From: Streptomyces diastatochromogenes | GTDB lineage: Bacteria; Actinomycetota; Actinomycetes; Streptomycetales; Streptomycetaceae | Direction: 5' to 3' | DNA length: 33,017 nucleotides | Assembly (NCBI RefSeq): GCF_002242805.1 | Contig: NZ_MCGQ01000108.1 | Location: 1 to 33,017, forward strand | Shown: piece by piece, positions 1-9,953 of the stretch | How the letters are laid out: the number at the start of each line of letters is the position of its first letter | Numbering within the stretch: position 1 is the first letter of the stretch | The notes under the pieces: model-generated | Told to the model about the DNA's origin: nothing | Seen by the model: only the letters and a program-made list of their open reading frames with translations | Database searches by the model: none | Position numbers and translations under genes: made by a program

Positions 1-294
1 GAGCAGGGCGGCGGCGATGGCGTCCAGCTTGCGCTGGATGGCGCGTTCGGCCCGTAGCTCCGAGTTCTTCAGCAGGGCGAGCAGGAGCAGCGTCACCGCT
101 GTCATGCAGTCCCCGGCGAACACCTGCCACTCCGTGCCCAGACCGGCGGCATGAACGAACACCATCCATGTGACCAGCGCCAGGCAGAACATGAAGAACA
201 GGGGGGAGCTGGTGAATCTCGACGCGGTCTCCGCGAGCCGTTCGAACGCCCGGCGCCGGTTGCCGCCCCGGTCGGCGGGATGCGGGAAGGTCAT
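1..294 (-). CDS. Low-affinity iron permease family membrane protein (3' end cut by window)
   Basis: The reverse strand from an ATG at 294 stays open for 98 codons to the window edge, so the C-terminus is missing. It reads as a cytosolic N-terminus (FERLAETASRFTSSP), a first membrane segment (about residues 31-50), a second (about 58-75), then LKNSELRAERAIQRKLD. That last motif, a helix with QN/KNS...RA.QRKLD after two membrane spans, is the signature of the small low-affinity iron permease family (Pfam Iron_permease), whose members are usually 130-180 residues. The family name comes from fungal Fet4; transport by the short bacterial proteins is not well established, so iron transport is an inference. 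No ribosome site stands out just upstream of the ATG. Confidence 0.75.
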   Translation of the reverse strand, partial: MTFPHPADRGGNRRRAFERLAETASRFTSSPLFFMFCLALVTWMVFVHAAGLGTEWQVFAGDCMTAVTLLLLALLKNSELRAERAIQRKLDAIAAALL

Positions 295-476
295 CGGCCG
301 TCACCTCTCCGTGCGCGCCCGTCGCCGTCCGCGAGGACGTCCGCCACGGCCTCGCCCGTGCCGTCTCCGCCGTCGCTCTCGTCGAGGCCCGGCCGGGGCA
401 GCAGTGCGCCATGCTGCTCGAAAGCCGGTGCGACGGGCCGATCACCATGGCGCCCGACACCGCAGCTGCGCGGCTC

Positions 477-896
477 TCAGACCTGAAGCAGCTGGTTGAA
501 GAACGTGCGGTAACGCCGAAGCGCGACACGGAGCCCTTCGGTCTCGACGTCCTCGCCGCGGCTCCACTGGTCCTCGAGTTCTCGTTTGTGGTCGGCGTAC
601 GTCTCAGCCAAGGACCTGATCACTTCGGCCACCAGGGCATCTGCCGAACGAACCGCATCCTTGGGTTCGTCGACAAAGGTGCCTTGAATCTGTTCCCAAC
701 GATCGCGGTAGGACCGCGCGTCCGCGGGATCGATCAGCGGCTGTTCGCCCTCTTCGGCCTGTGCGGGCTCCGGAGTCGCCTCGCCCGGGTAGACGGCCGG
801 TGACTCACCGGACACGTGTTCCGGTTCGGTTCGGGCCAGGTCCTCCGTCGTCAGTTCGGTGTCCGATGCGTTTCTCGCATTGTCGCGGGTTTCCAT
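477..896 (-). CDS. Conserved hypothetical protein, paralogue of its upstream neighbour
   Basis: This 139-residue soluble, acidic protein has no signal peptide or membrane segment. The first 60 residues are low-complexity and rich in Glu, Pro and Thr. Residues about 62-139 form a helical domain with YRDRWEQIQGTFVDEPKDAV, then EADxLV-like and RxALRRYRTFFNQLL motifs. The same domain ends the neighbouring gene (YAEEWNRLEQHFVDRP..., ...VHYRTLFRELLG), so the two are tandem paralogues, one with and one without a membrane anchor. It starts 27 nt after the neighbour's stop and is probably co-transcribed. The function is unknown. The conserved WxxLQxxFVDxP core suggests a shared structural role, possibly stress-linked given the SigB-type genes nearby. 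Confidence 0.7.
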   Translation of the reverse strand: METRDNARNASDTELTTEDLARTEPEHVSGESPAVYPGEATPEPAQAEEGEQPLIDPADARSYRDRWEQIQGTFVDEPKDAVRSADALVAEVIRSLAETYADHKRELEDQWSRGEDVETEGLRVALRRYRTFFNQLLQV

Positions 897-922
897 CTCA
901 GTTCACTTCGTTTCCTGCGGTC

Positions 923-1504
923 TCAAGCCGCGTCGTGCCTCGTGGTCCCGTGGTGACGGGATTCGCTCCCGGGGTTGCCGAGCAACTCCCGGAAAAGGGT
1001 GCGGTAATGCACTATCGCGCCGCGCAACTCCTCCGTGGTCGCTCCGCCGTGCCCGCTGCGGAGACCGACGTCGTGCGCGGCACGGTACTGCTCCAGGGTG
1101 GTGGCATGCTCGACGGAGAGGTCCTTGAGCCGCTGCTCGAAGTCCTCCACGGGGTAGCCGCGGTCCCTCATGACCCGGGTGACCAGACGGTCCGCTTCCT
1201 CGACGGTCCCGTTGGGCCTGTCGACAAAATGCTGTTCCAGGCGATTCCACTCCTCGGCGTACCGTTCGCGATCCTCCCGGGGAAGCGTTCTGATGTCGAG
1301 GTCGTCGTACCGCTTCTCACGCGAGCGCAACTCGCGTTCACCGGCCAGCCGGCCGTTCCCGGAACTCACGGCCCGGTCGTATTCCGGCCCGAACTGCTCC
1401 CGGAGCCGCCGGCGCCTCACCATGACCCAGAGCCCGACAGCGGCCAGGGCCACGATGATGACTACGGGGACGATGATCGCGATCAGCGTTTCAGTGGTGG
1501 TCAT
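923..1504 (-). CDS. Membrane-anchored conserved hypothetical protein
   Basis: A 193-residue protein is read from an ATG at 1504 preceded by AAGGAGG (complement of 1510-1516). The frame is open further upstream, but that extension has no ribosome site and looks non-coding. Residues 4-26 form one N-terminal membrane helix followed by VRRRRLR, giving an N-out/C-in anchor. A charged linker (DLDIRTLPREDRERY) leads into a helical domain at about residues 80-180 with YAEEWNRLEQHFVDRP, a VEEADRLVTRVMRDRGYP segment and IVHYRTLFRELL. The FVDxP...EADxLV...YRxLFxxLL pattern is shared with the next gene. I recall such proteins from actinomycete genomes as secreted or membrane hypothetical proteins but know no function. 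A SigB-like promoter candidate lies about 100 nt upstream. Confidence 0.75.
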   Translation of the reverse strand: MTTTETLIAIIVPVVIIVALAAVGLWVMVRRRRLREQFGPEYDRAVSSGNGRLAGERELRSREKRYDDLDIRTLPREDRERYAEEWNRLEQHFVDRPNGTVEEADRLVTRVMRDRGYPVEDFEQRLKDLSVEHATTLEQYRAAHDVGLRSGHGGATTEELRGAIVHYRTLFRELLGNPGSESRHHGTTRHDAA

Positions 1505-1607
1505 CAGAACCTCCTTGTCATCCGGGTTCCGGAAACTCGCCTCGGCTGCGTCAGTGGGCAGCCGCTCGGAATTTCTCGTTACGCCGCCAGGGTTGCTGCA
1601 CCCGCGA

Positions 1608-1632
1608 TTACCCAGCCGAAGCCCGGACAGAC
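1608..1632 (-). promoter_or_regulatory. Candidate SigB-type promoter for the 923-1504 gene
   Basis: On the reverse strand, GTCT (complement of 1629-1632) is followed by a 15-nt spacer and GGGTAA (complement of 1608-1613). The published Streptomyces SigB-type pattern is GNNT-N14-16-GGGTAC/T; only the last base differs. It lies 104 nt upstream of the ATG at 1504. This is a motif match only; with such a short pattern, chance matches are expected. Confidence 0.3.
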
Positions 1633-1845
1633 ATGGGGCAGGCGAATTTACGCGAAGGCGAGAACGGCCATGAGTGCGTCGGCTAGCGGGATGTCGCGCA
1701 TGTTCCCTGGGGTACGGGGCATGCGCGGAGCAGGCCGGGGTGCTGTTCACCACCTGGCCGAGTTCGACGCCGCGTTGGCGGCGGCCGTCTTCGCGGCTCG
1801 CGCGGTGACTCGGAGCGCATGGGACCGCAGGAAACGCCTAATAAG

Positions 1846-1870
1846 GGGTGTAGCGTAGCAATCCAGGTAT
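1846..1870 (+). promoter_or_regulatory. Weak SigB-like promoter candidate for the STAS gene
   Basis: GGGT (1846-1849), a 15-nt spacer and AGGTAT (1865-1870) resemble the GNNT-N14-16-GGGTAC/T pattern with one mismatch in the -10 part. The position would give a 5' leader of about 50 nt ending in the GGAGGAGG at 1910-1917. Autoregulation of SigB-type partner-switch genes by their own sigma factor is common, which makes it plausible but not established. Confidence 0.22.
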
Positions 1871-1928
1871 ATCTCCCCTACAGGGAATCCCGCCCGTTCT
1901 CGGGTGCGGGGAGGAGGTGCGCGTCGCC

Positions 1929-2333
1929 GTGGATGCTGAACAGCGGGCACCGAACCATCACGCGATGGGCGCAGGCCAAGGCGATCGGCTCGTCGTGGAG
2001 ACGCGGCCCGAGACCCGGACGGACACAGTCGTACTGGTCATGACAGGCGAGGTGGACCACGACTCGGCAGGGCCCCTGAAGGAGGCGCTGGAGGAGGGAA
2101 TCGGAGCAAGGCGGATCATTGCCGACTGCTCCGGGCTGCGGTTCTGCGACTCGACCGGCCTGAACGTCCTGCTCAAGGCCCGGTTGCGCATGCTGCACCA
2201 CGGAGGGCGCCTGGATCTCGCCGGGCTGCGCCCGCCGGTGGACCGCATGTTCGAGATCACCGGCGCTCACAACGTCTTCCGGGTGTTCCAGGACGTCGAG
2301 ACGGCGCTCATGGACAGCCAGGCAGGCACGTGA
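1929..2333 (+). CDS. STAS-domain anti-anti-sigma factor (RsbV/BldG type)
   Basis: This 134-residue protein consists of a short N-terminal extension and one STAS domain (about 20-132). The signature RFCDSTGLNVLL places the usual phosphorylated serine at residue 75, after Asp74. In its unphosphorylated state such a protein binds an RsbW-like kinase and frees the sigma factor. GTG at 1929 is chosen because GGAGGAGG (1910-1917) sits 11 nt upstream; a GTG at 1917 overlaps that site with no spacing, and ATG 1965 is another option. It overlaps, or lies 29 nt before, the following kinase gene depending on that gene's start, so the two form a kinase/antagonist pair. The SpoIIE-type phosphatase at 7407-9677 is the natural partner for dephosphorylating Ser75. 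Confidence 0.9.
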   Translation: MDAEQRAPNHHAMGAGQGDRLVVETRPETRTDTVVLVMTGEVDHDSAGPLKEALEEGIGARRIIADCSGLRFCDSTGLNVLLKARLRMLHHGGRLDLAGLRPPVDRMFEITGAHNVFRVFQDVETALMDSQAGT

Positions 2334-2362
2334 CGCACGGCGGTCGGAGCCGCGGAGGGATC

Positions 2363-2848
2363 ATGACGACGAAAGGCGCCGACCACGAGCAGGTCAGACG
2401 ACTCGCCCTGCGCGGCACGAGCGGGGCGGTGACACGCTGCCGTGACTTCACCGCGGCGGCGCTGGCCGAGTGGGGCTGGCTCCCGGCCGAAACGCCGGAG
2501 ATACGCGAACGGGCCGAGGATGTCCTGCTGCTGGTGTCGGAGGTGGTCACCAACGCCTGTCTGCACGCGGGGGGCCCGCAGGAGCTGGTCCTCCGGCACG
2601 CCGGCGGACGGCTCCGCATGGAGGTGTCCGACGCCAGCCCCGAGCATCCACATGCTCAGGCGCACCGCTCGCCCGCACTCCCCGGCGGACACGGCCTCAT
2701 GGTCCTCGACCGACTGGCCGGCGCGTGGGGATCGGAGGCCAAGCCGGATCTCGCCCGTGGAAAGGTCGTATGGGTGGAGGTCACCCGCCCGCCCGGGCCT
2801 GCGTCCCTTCGGGCTCGGCGGGACCGTCGTCGACCAAGCCCGCTCTGA
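2363..2848 (+). CDS. RsbW-like ATP-binding protein (anti-sigma factor kinase)
   Basis: This 161-residue protein has a single HATPase_c_2 domain. The N box is LLLVSEVVTNACLH (Glu60, Asn64), the G1 Asp is in MEVSDASP (Asp90) and the G2 lid motif is GGHGL (109-112). The C-terminal 20 residues are Arg/Pro-rich. ATG 2363 follows GGAGG at 2354-2358; a GTG at 2330 that overlaps the STAS stop (GTGA) is an alternative and would give tight coupling. The family binds SigB-type sigma factors and phosphorylates STAS partners; many Streptomyces paralogues have untested targets. Its 3' end overlaps the convergent sigma gene by 68 nt. The spacing of all key residues equals that of the second kinase at 3852-4304, so they are paralogues. 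Confidence 0.88.
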   Translation: MTTKGADHEQVRRLALRGTSGAVTRCRDFTAAALAEWGWLPAETPEIRERAEDVLLLVSEVVTNACLHAGGPQELVLRHAGGRLRMEVSDASPEHPHAQAHRSPALPGGHGLMVLDRLAGAWGSEAKPDLARGKVVWVEVTRPPGPASLRARRDRRRPSPL

Positions 2849-3695
2849 GCTCGCCCAGGATCCGCTTGAGCAGACGCGAGACGTGCATCTGCGACAGTCC
2901 GAGGCGCTCACCGATCTGTTTCTGGGTGAGTTCCTCACCGAAGCGCAGCGACAGGACGAGGCGATCCCGTTCATCCAGCCGCCCGACCAATGGCTTGAGT
3001 GACTCGAAGGCCTCGACGAGCTCGTACGACGGCTCCGATGTGGCCAGATGGCGTGTCACGAGACGCAGCGCATCGGCGTCGTCGTCCTCGACCGGCGCAT
3101 CCAGCGAGCGGGCGGCATACCCGTTCGCCGCACGTTCGCCCTCGGCCACATCCTCCTCGGCGACATGCATCTGGGCGGCGAGCTCGCCACGGCTGGGCCG
3201 GTGTCCCAGCCGCTGTTCCAGACGATCGGCGGTCTTCGCCATGTCGATCCGCATTTCCTGGAGTCGTCGGGGCACTCTGACGGCCCAGGTGGTGTCTCGG
3301 AAGAATCGCTTCATCTCGCCGACGATCGTCGGCAGGGCGAACGCCGAGAACTCGATGTCGCGGTCGACGTCGAAACGGTTGATGGCCTTGATCAGGCCGA
3401 TCGTGCCGACCTGGATGACGTCCTCCGCCTCCTCGGCGCGGTCCCTGAACCTCCGGGCGGCGAACTTGACGAGACTGAGATTCAGTTCGACCAAGGTGTT
3501 CCGCACATAGGAGTACTCGGGGGTGCCCTCCTCGAGGTCACGCAGACGGACGAAGAGGGCCACCGAGAGGGAGCGTGCGTCATCCGTCGAGACCTCGGTG
3601 GGCCGGGTGATCTCGGGCAGTCCGGCAAGGGCCTCGCGCCGCATGACGGCTCCCACGTCATGGCCGGAGGTGACGGACGTCTGGGTGGTGGACAT
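2781..3695 (-). CDS. RNA polymerase sigma factor, SigB/SigF/SigG family
   Basis: A 304-residue sigma-70 factor of the group 3 (SigB/F) type. Region 2 runs from about residue 63 to 140, with LNLSLVKFAARRFRDRAE, the core-binding EDVIQVGTIGLIKAINRFD and the -10-reading segment FSAFALPTIVGEMKRFFRDT. Region 3 is about 145-200 and region 4 about 228-285, with a helix-turn-helix LTQKQIGERLGLSQMHVSRL. The acidic, disordered N-terminus of about 40 residues has no counterpart in the second sigma factor here. ATG 3695 is preceded by AAGGAA; the longer frame to 3782 has no ribosome site. It lies between the two RsbW-like kinase genes, which are the likely regulators. The C-terminal extension (about 290-304, Pro/Glu/Gly-rich) is encoded in the overlap with the convergent kinase gene. 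Confidence 0.93.
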   Translation of the reverse strand: MSTTQTSVTSGHDVGAVMRREALAGLPEITRPTEVSTDDARSLSVALFVRLRDLEEGTPEYSYVRNTLVELNLSLVKFAARRFRDRAEEAEDVIQVGTIGLIKAINRFDVDRDIEFSAFALPTIVGEMKRFFRDTTWAVRVPRRLQEMRIDMAKTADRLEQRLGHRPSRGELAAQMHVAEEDVAEGERAANGYAARSLDAPVEDDDADALRLVTRHLATSEPSYELVEAFESLKPLVGRLDERDRLVLSLRFGEELTQKQIGERLGLSQMHVSRLLKRILGELRAGLVDDGPAEPEGTQARAGG

Positions 3696-3782
3696 GAGTT
3701 CCTTCGACGGAGGCGGTGGGCCTGCGCCGCGGTGCCTGCGGCGGGGTCCGTCGGTTGAGCGTCTTGTAAATACTCTTCCCAT

Positions 3783-3826
3783 TCAAGATGCTTTGACACG
3801 GTATGTCCCTCACGATGGTTTGACAC
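3783..3826. repeat. Two direct 17-bp repeats, period 27 bp, between divergent genes
   Basis: TCAAGATGCTTTGACAC (3783-3799) and TCACGATGGTTTGACAC (3810-3826) match at 15 of 17 positions and are 27 bp apart. They lie between the leftward sigma gene (start 3695) and the rightward kinase gene (start 3852), in a patch less GC-rich than the flanks. Each copy contains TTTGACAC, which holds the TTGACA hexamer, so they may be tandem -35-type elements or operator half sites. No good -10 hexamer at 16-18 nt was seen for either copy. Confidence 0.5.
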
Positions 3827-3851
3827 GTGCGGCATCGGAAAGCCGCAGCGC

Positions 3852-4304
3852 ATGGCCAGGGCCGAGGCGCAGCCGACCGACGGCCACTCGTGGCGCTACG
3901 AACTCACGACGGGACACGGAGTGGTCGCTCAGTGCCGCGCCCTCACGCAACGGGCACTGCTCGAGTGGTTCGGGAGCGCCGGCGAGCCCGGCCGGAGAGC
4001 CGCCGACGACGCCGTGCTGCTGGTGTCGGAGGTGGTCACGAACGCCTGCACGCACGGGGGCCTCCCGTCGGAACTGAAACTCACGGCAACCGAGCGGGCA
4101 CTGTGGGTGCAGATCAGCGACAACAGCCCGGAGGCTCCCCGTCCGCACCGCCGGCATCACGCCGCTCGCGCCTCGGGGCACGGGCTGTATCTCGTCCAGC
4201 GGCTCGCGGCGCGCTGGGGTTGCGTACCCCGCCGTCATGGCGGCAAGACGGTCTGGTTCGAGGTGGACATCGTCCCGGAAGCTGGAGCTCAGGACCGGTC
4301 CTAG
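3852..4304 (+). CDS. RsbW-like ATP-binding protein (second copy)
   Basis: This 150-residue protein has one HATPase_c_2 domain. N box LLVSEVVTNACTH gives Glu60 and Asn64, G1 is QISDNSP with Asp90, and the lid motif is SGHGL (109-112). These positions are identical to those in the 2363-2848 protein. Residues around 96-107 carry a His/Arg-rich insert (PHRRHHAARAS) in the lid loop. ATG 3852 is used; no strong ribosome site precedes it, so translation may start weakly or the transcript may be short-leadered. It is divergent from the sigma gene across the direct-repeat region and lies 78 nt before the hybrid kinase. Its likely role is to sequester a SigB-type factor or phosphorylate a STAS partner. 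Which of the two nearby sigma factors it binds cannot be told from sequence. Confidence 0.88.
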   Translation: MARAEAQPTDGHSWRYELTTGHGVVAQCRALTQRALLEWFGSAGEPGRRAADDAVLLVSEVVTNACTHGGLPSELKLTATERALWVQISDNSPEAPRPHRRHHAARASGHGLYLVQRLAARWGCVPRRHGGKTVWFEVDIVPEAGAQDRS

Positions 4305-4382
4305 AGTGGAAGCGGGGTGTGCGCGGCCGCATCCCGGCCCGGACCCGCTCCCCCGCGTCGCCCGTTCGTACGAGGTGGCCTC

Positions 4383-7328
<2,946 letters not shown>

Positions 7329-7406
7329 GGGACCGGGCAGGGCGGGCGGCCCCTCGCCCCCCGGAGCACAACGGCGCCCGGTCGCGACTCCACGTCGGTA
7401 CGCGGG

Positions 7407-9677
7407 TCAGCGCACCCCGACCGCGACGATGCACGTGTCGTCGTCGGTGTCTCCCATGTCCAACCCGATCAGTCCGTCGATCAGCAGCCCCAGACTCCCG
7501 CCGGCCGCGAGTTCCTCGACCGCGGCGACGAGGCGGGCGAGCCCGAGGTCCAGCCCGTCGTGCCGCCGCTCGATCAGGCCGTCCGTGTACAGGAGCAGTG
7601 TGTCCATCGGCCGCAGCACGATGCGGCGCTCGTGATAGGTCGACGACGGCACCGCGCCGAGCAGGACGTCCGGCGGGGTCTCCAGCAGGCGCGCCCGACC
7701 GTCCCTGAGCAGCAGCAGGGGGAGGTGCCCGGCGCTCGACCAGACGAAGTCCCCGGCGTCCGGGTCGTACATGGCGCACACCGCCGTCGCGGTGGTCCCC
7801 TCACCCGTGCGCAGGGCGACCTCGTTGAGCCAGCCCAACACCTGCCCGGGCGGTCTGCCGGTGAAGGCCAGCGCCCGCTGGGCGTTGCGCAGCGCGACCA
7901 TGTCGGTGACGGAGTCGATTCCGTGCCCGGCGATGTCGCCGACGGTCACCAGCACCTTGCCTCCCGGCAGCGGCAGCACGTCGTACCAGTCGCCGCCGAC
8001 CTGGTACTCCTCCGCCGCCGGACGGTATCGAGCGGCGACGACCAGGCCGCCGGGCAACTCCTGGAGGTCGGGGACCTCGGGAACGATGGCCTGCTGGAGT
8101 TGGAGAGCCAGTCGGTGCCGTAGCGCCGCCTGGTCGCGGACCGCGGTCAGACTGTCGAAGGTCGCGCTGAGCACCAGTTCCGTTCGATGGATCGCCGACT
8201 CGTCCTGGTACACCCCGACGAAACCGGTGACAGTCTCCCCCTCGAGCAGCGGCTCCGCCGCCACCCGGATGTGACGCACGGATCCGTCCGAACGCACGAT
8301 CCGCAGCACTGACTGGGCGCCGGTGCGGCTTTCCATGAGTGCTCGCAGCAGTTCCGTGAGGGCCGCGTCGTCGCCCTGGTGGATCCGTCCCCGCAACGCC
8401 AGCAGGGGTACCGGCGCGTCGCCCCGCTCCATCCCGAACATCGCGTAGGCCTGCTCCGACCACACCGTCTCGCCGCCCGTCAGGCTGTCCTGGAAGGTGG
8501 CGACGCTCTGCAGCCGGGAAACGGCGCGTTCGGCCGCGAGGCCGGAGTCGCTCGCGGTGTTCCACAGGAGCAGGGTCCGCTCGTTCCCGGCCGGAAGGAC
8601 TCGGACATCGAGCAGCGGTGCGGGCGCCTCGCCCGGCTCCGTGCGGCCGATCGCCGGCAACCGGGCGGCACGCTGGGGACGGCGTCCGTGACGGGCCCGC
8701 CGGACCAGCGAGGTCAGCTCCTGGTGGGTCAGCGGAAAGGCACGCGACAGGTGCCTGTCGTGGGCCGAGAGCGCGCCACCAAGGGCGGCGACCGCCGCTG
8801 CGTTGACGTGTTCGACGGCCACGGCCCCGGTCGTGTCGCTCGTCCGCAGGAGTGCCGCCGGGCGGGTGAGAGCGTCGAGCAGGTCGACCAGCACCGGCAC
8901 GGCCGGCTGCTCGCTGTCCGGAAGGTCCAGGACCCTGACCGCCATGCCCATCAAGTCGGCGACAGCGCTCCGTACCGCGGGGTCGAGCAGTGTGGGACCC
9001 GGCCAGCCCACCAACGCCAGTCCGACTGTTTCGCCCTGACGCCGCAGGGGCAGCAAGGCCCTGGCCGCGTCCGCCCGTGCTCCCGGCGTCGGGCAGCCTG
9101 CGGCCGGCCCGTTCTCCAGCCACAGGGGATCGCTGCCGACAAGAGCGGAGCGAAACGGCTCGGGGACGGCCGGCGAGATCCAGCGCCAGGCCGCGGCCTC
9201 CGCGGCCCCGACCCCGGCGTGCCCCGCGAGGCTGAGGCAGCCGGCGCCGGTCAACCGCCACAGCCACAGGCTGTCCGCCCCGAGCGGGCCGAGGGCTCCT
9301 TCCAGCAGAGTGCGGGCCGCGTCACTCACGCTGTCCGTCGTCTCGGCGGCCGCGGCGGTCCTGCGCTGCTGTCGGGCCTGGAGCGGTTGGACCGGGCCCG
9401 GAGCGACGGGCGGGTCGCCTGGCGCCGCGACCGAGTTCACGACGTCCGCGGCGAGATCCACCGGCGGGATTCCGGTCGCCTGGGCGAGAGCTTCGAGATG
9501 CGCGGCCGCGTCGGCGACGGAGAACCCGAGCTGGGCGGCGAGAACGCCCGTCGCGAGATCGACCAGATGGCGGCGCGCGGATTCGGCCCTGAGCCGCACG
9601 TTCTCCGCGGCCAGGCCGGTGAATCCGGAATCGGCCCAGTTGGCTGACGCCCCGGCGGGCCCGGCAGAGAGCGTCAC
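7407..9677 (-). CDS. ANTAR-GAF-PAS-PAS-SpoIIE (PP2C-type) serine phosphatase
   Basis: A 756-residue multidomain protein. Residues about 20-75 (ENVRLRAESARRHLVDLATGV... ADAAAHLEALAQATG) resemble an ANTAR three-helix RNA-binding unit. GAF-like (115-250) and two PAS-like regions (265-380 and 390-500) follow. A PP2C/SpoIIE domain (520-756) has the metal-binding acids in GGDWYDV (Asp563, Asp566), GDIAGHG (Asp581), LLYTDGLIE (Asp699) and DDDTCI. The likely reaction is dephosphorylation of a STAS protein, as for RsbU; the 1929-2333 product is the nearest candidate. GTG 9677 is chosen because GGAGG (complement of 9682-9686) precedes it; the open frame to 9797 lacks a ribosome site. It is convergent with the hybrid kinase gene and divergent from the transporter. 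A GGGTAG hexamer (complement of 9740-9745) lies upstream without a good -35 partner. Confidence 0.9.
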   Translation of the reverse strand: MTLSAGPAGASANWADSGFTGLAAENVRLRAESARRHLVDLATGVLAAQLGFSVADAAAHLEALAQATGIPPVDLAADVVNSVAAPGDPPVAPGPVQPLQARQQRRTAAAAETTDSVSDAARTLLEGALGPLGADSLWLWRLTGAGCLSLAGHAGVGAAEAAAWRWISPAVPEPFRSALVGSDPLWLENGPAAGCPTPGARADAARALLPLRRQGETVGLALVGWPGPTLLDPAVRSAVADLMGMAVRVLDLPDSEQPAVPVLVDLLDALTRPAALLRTSDTTGAVAVEHVNAAAVAALGGALSAHDRHLSRAFPLTHQELTSLVRRARHGRRPQRAARLPAIGRTEPGEAPAPLLDVRVLPAGNERTLLLWNTASDSGLAAERAVSRLQSVATFQDSLTGGETVWSEQAYAMFGMERGDAPVPLLALRGRIHQGDDAALTELLRALMESRTGAQSVLRIVRSDGSVRHIRVAAEPLLEGETVTGFVGVYQDESAIHRTELVLSATFDSLTAVRDQAALRHRLALQLQQAIVPEVPDLQELPGGLVVAARYRPAAEEYQVGGDWYDVLPLPGGKVLVTVGDIAGHGIDSVTDMVALRNAQRALAFTGRPPGQVLGWLNEVALRTGEGTTATAVCAMYDPDAGDFVWSSAGHLPLLLLRDGRARLLETPPDVLLGAVPSSTYHERRIVLRPMDTLLLYTDGLIERRHDGLDLGLARLVAAVEELAAGGSLGLLIDGLIGLDMGDTDDDTCIVAVGVR

Positions 9678-9953
9678 GGCGACCTCCGTTCTGCCGTAGC
9701 GCGGGCATCCGGGGCAGGACGGTCGTACTCCAGCGGATTCTACCCGCCCGTGCTGAACACGCAGGCAGCTCCGCTGCCCCGCATGAAGGGCGCTCACCGG
9801 GGCAGTCGCTGGTGAAAGAGGCCGATGCCGGGCCCTGGCGGCCGGCGCCGGATCCTCGCCGCAGCGGAGAGCCGAGGCCCCGCTCGGTCACTGCCGCCTC
9901 CGTGGAGCGACGCGGCAGGCGAAGACCGCACGGCAGGCTGGAGGGCTGCGCTG

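Larger units (their letters stand above)
1505..1928. other. Intergenic region between divergent genes
   Basis: These 424 nt separate the membrane-anchored protein (leftward) from the STAS gene (rightward). No reading frame here shows the third-position GC bias of its neighbours. It holds the reverse-strand SigB-like element at 1608-1632 and, towards the STAS gene, a locally AT-richer stretch (1838-1885) with a short tandem GTAGC repeat. No hairpin or RNA gene was recognised. Confidence 0.5.

Noticed and set aside
3482..3853. Reverse frame extending the sigma gene region upstream (VSKHLEWEEYLQDAQ)
   Set aside because: It runs out of frame across the sigma gene; its distinct start arises from the direct repeats, and AT-rich codons including TTA do not fit coding sequence here.
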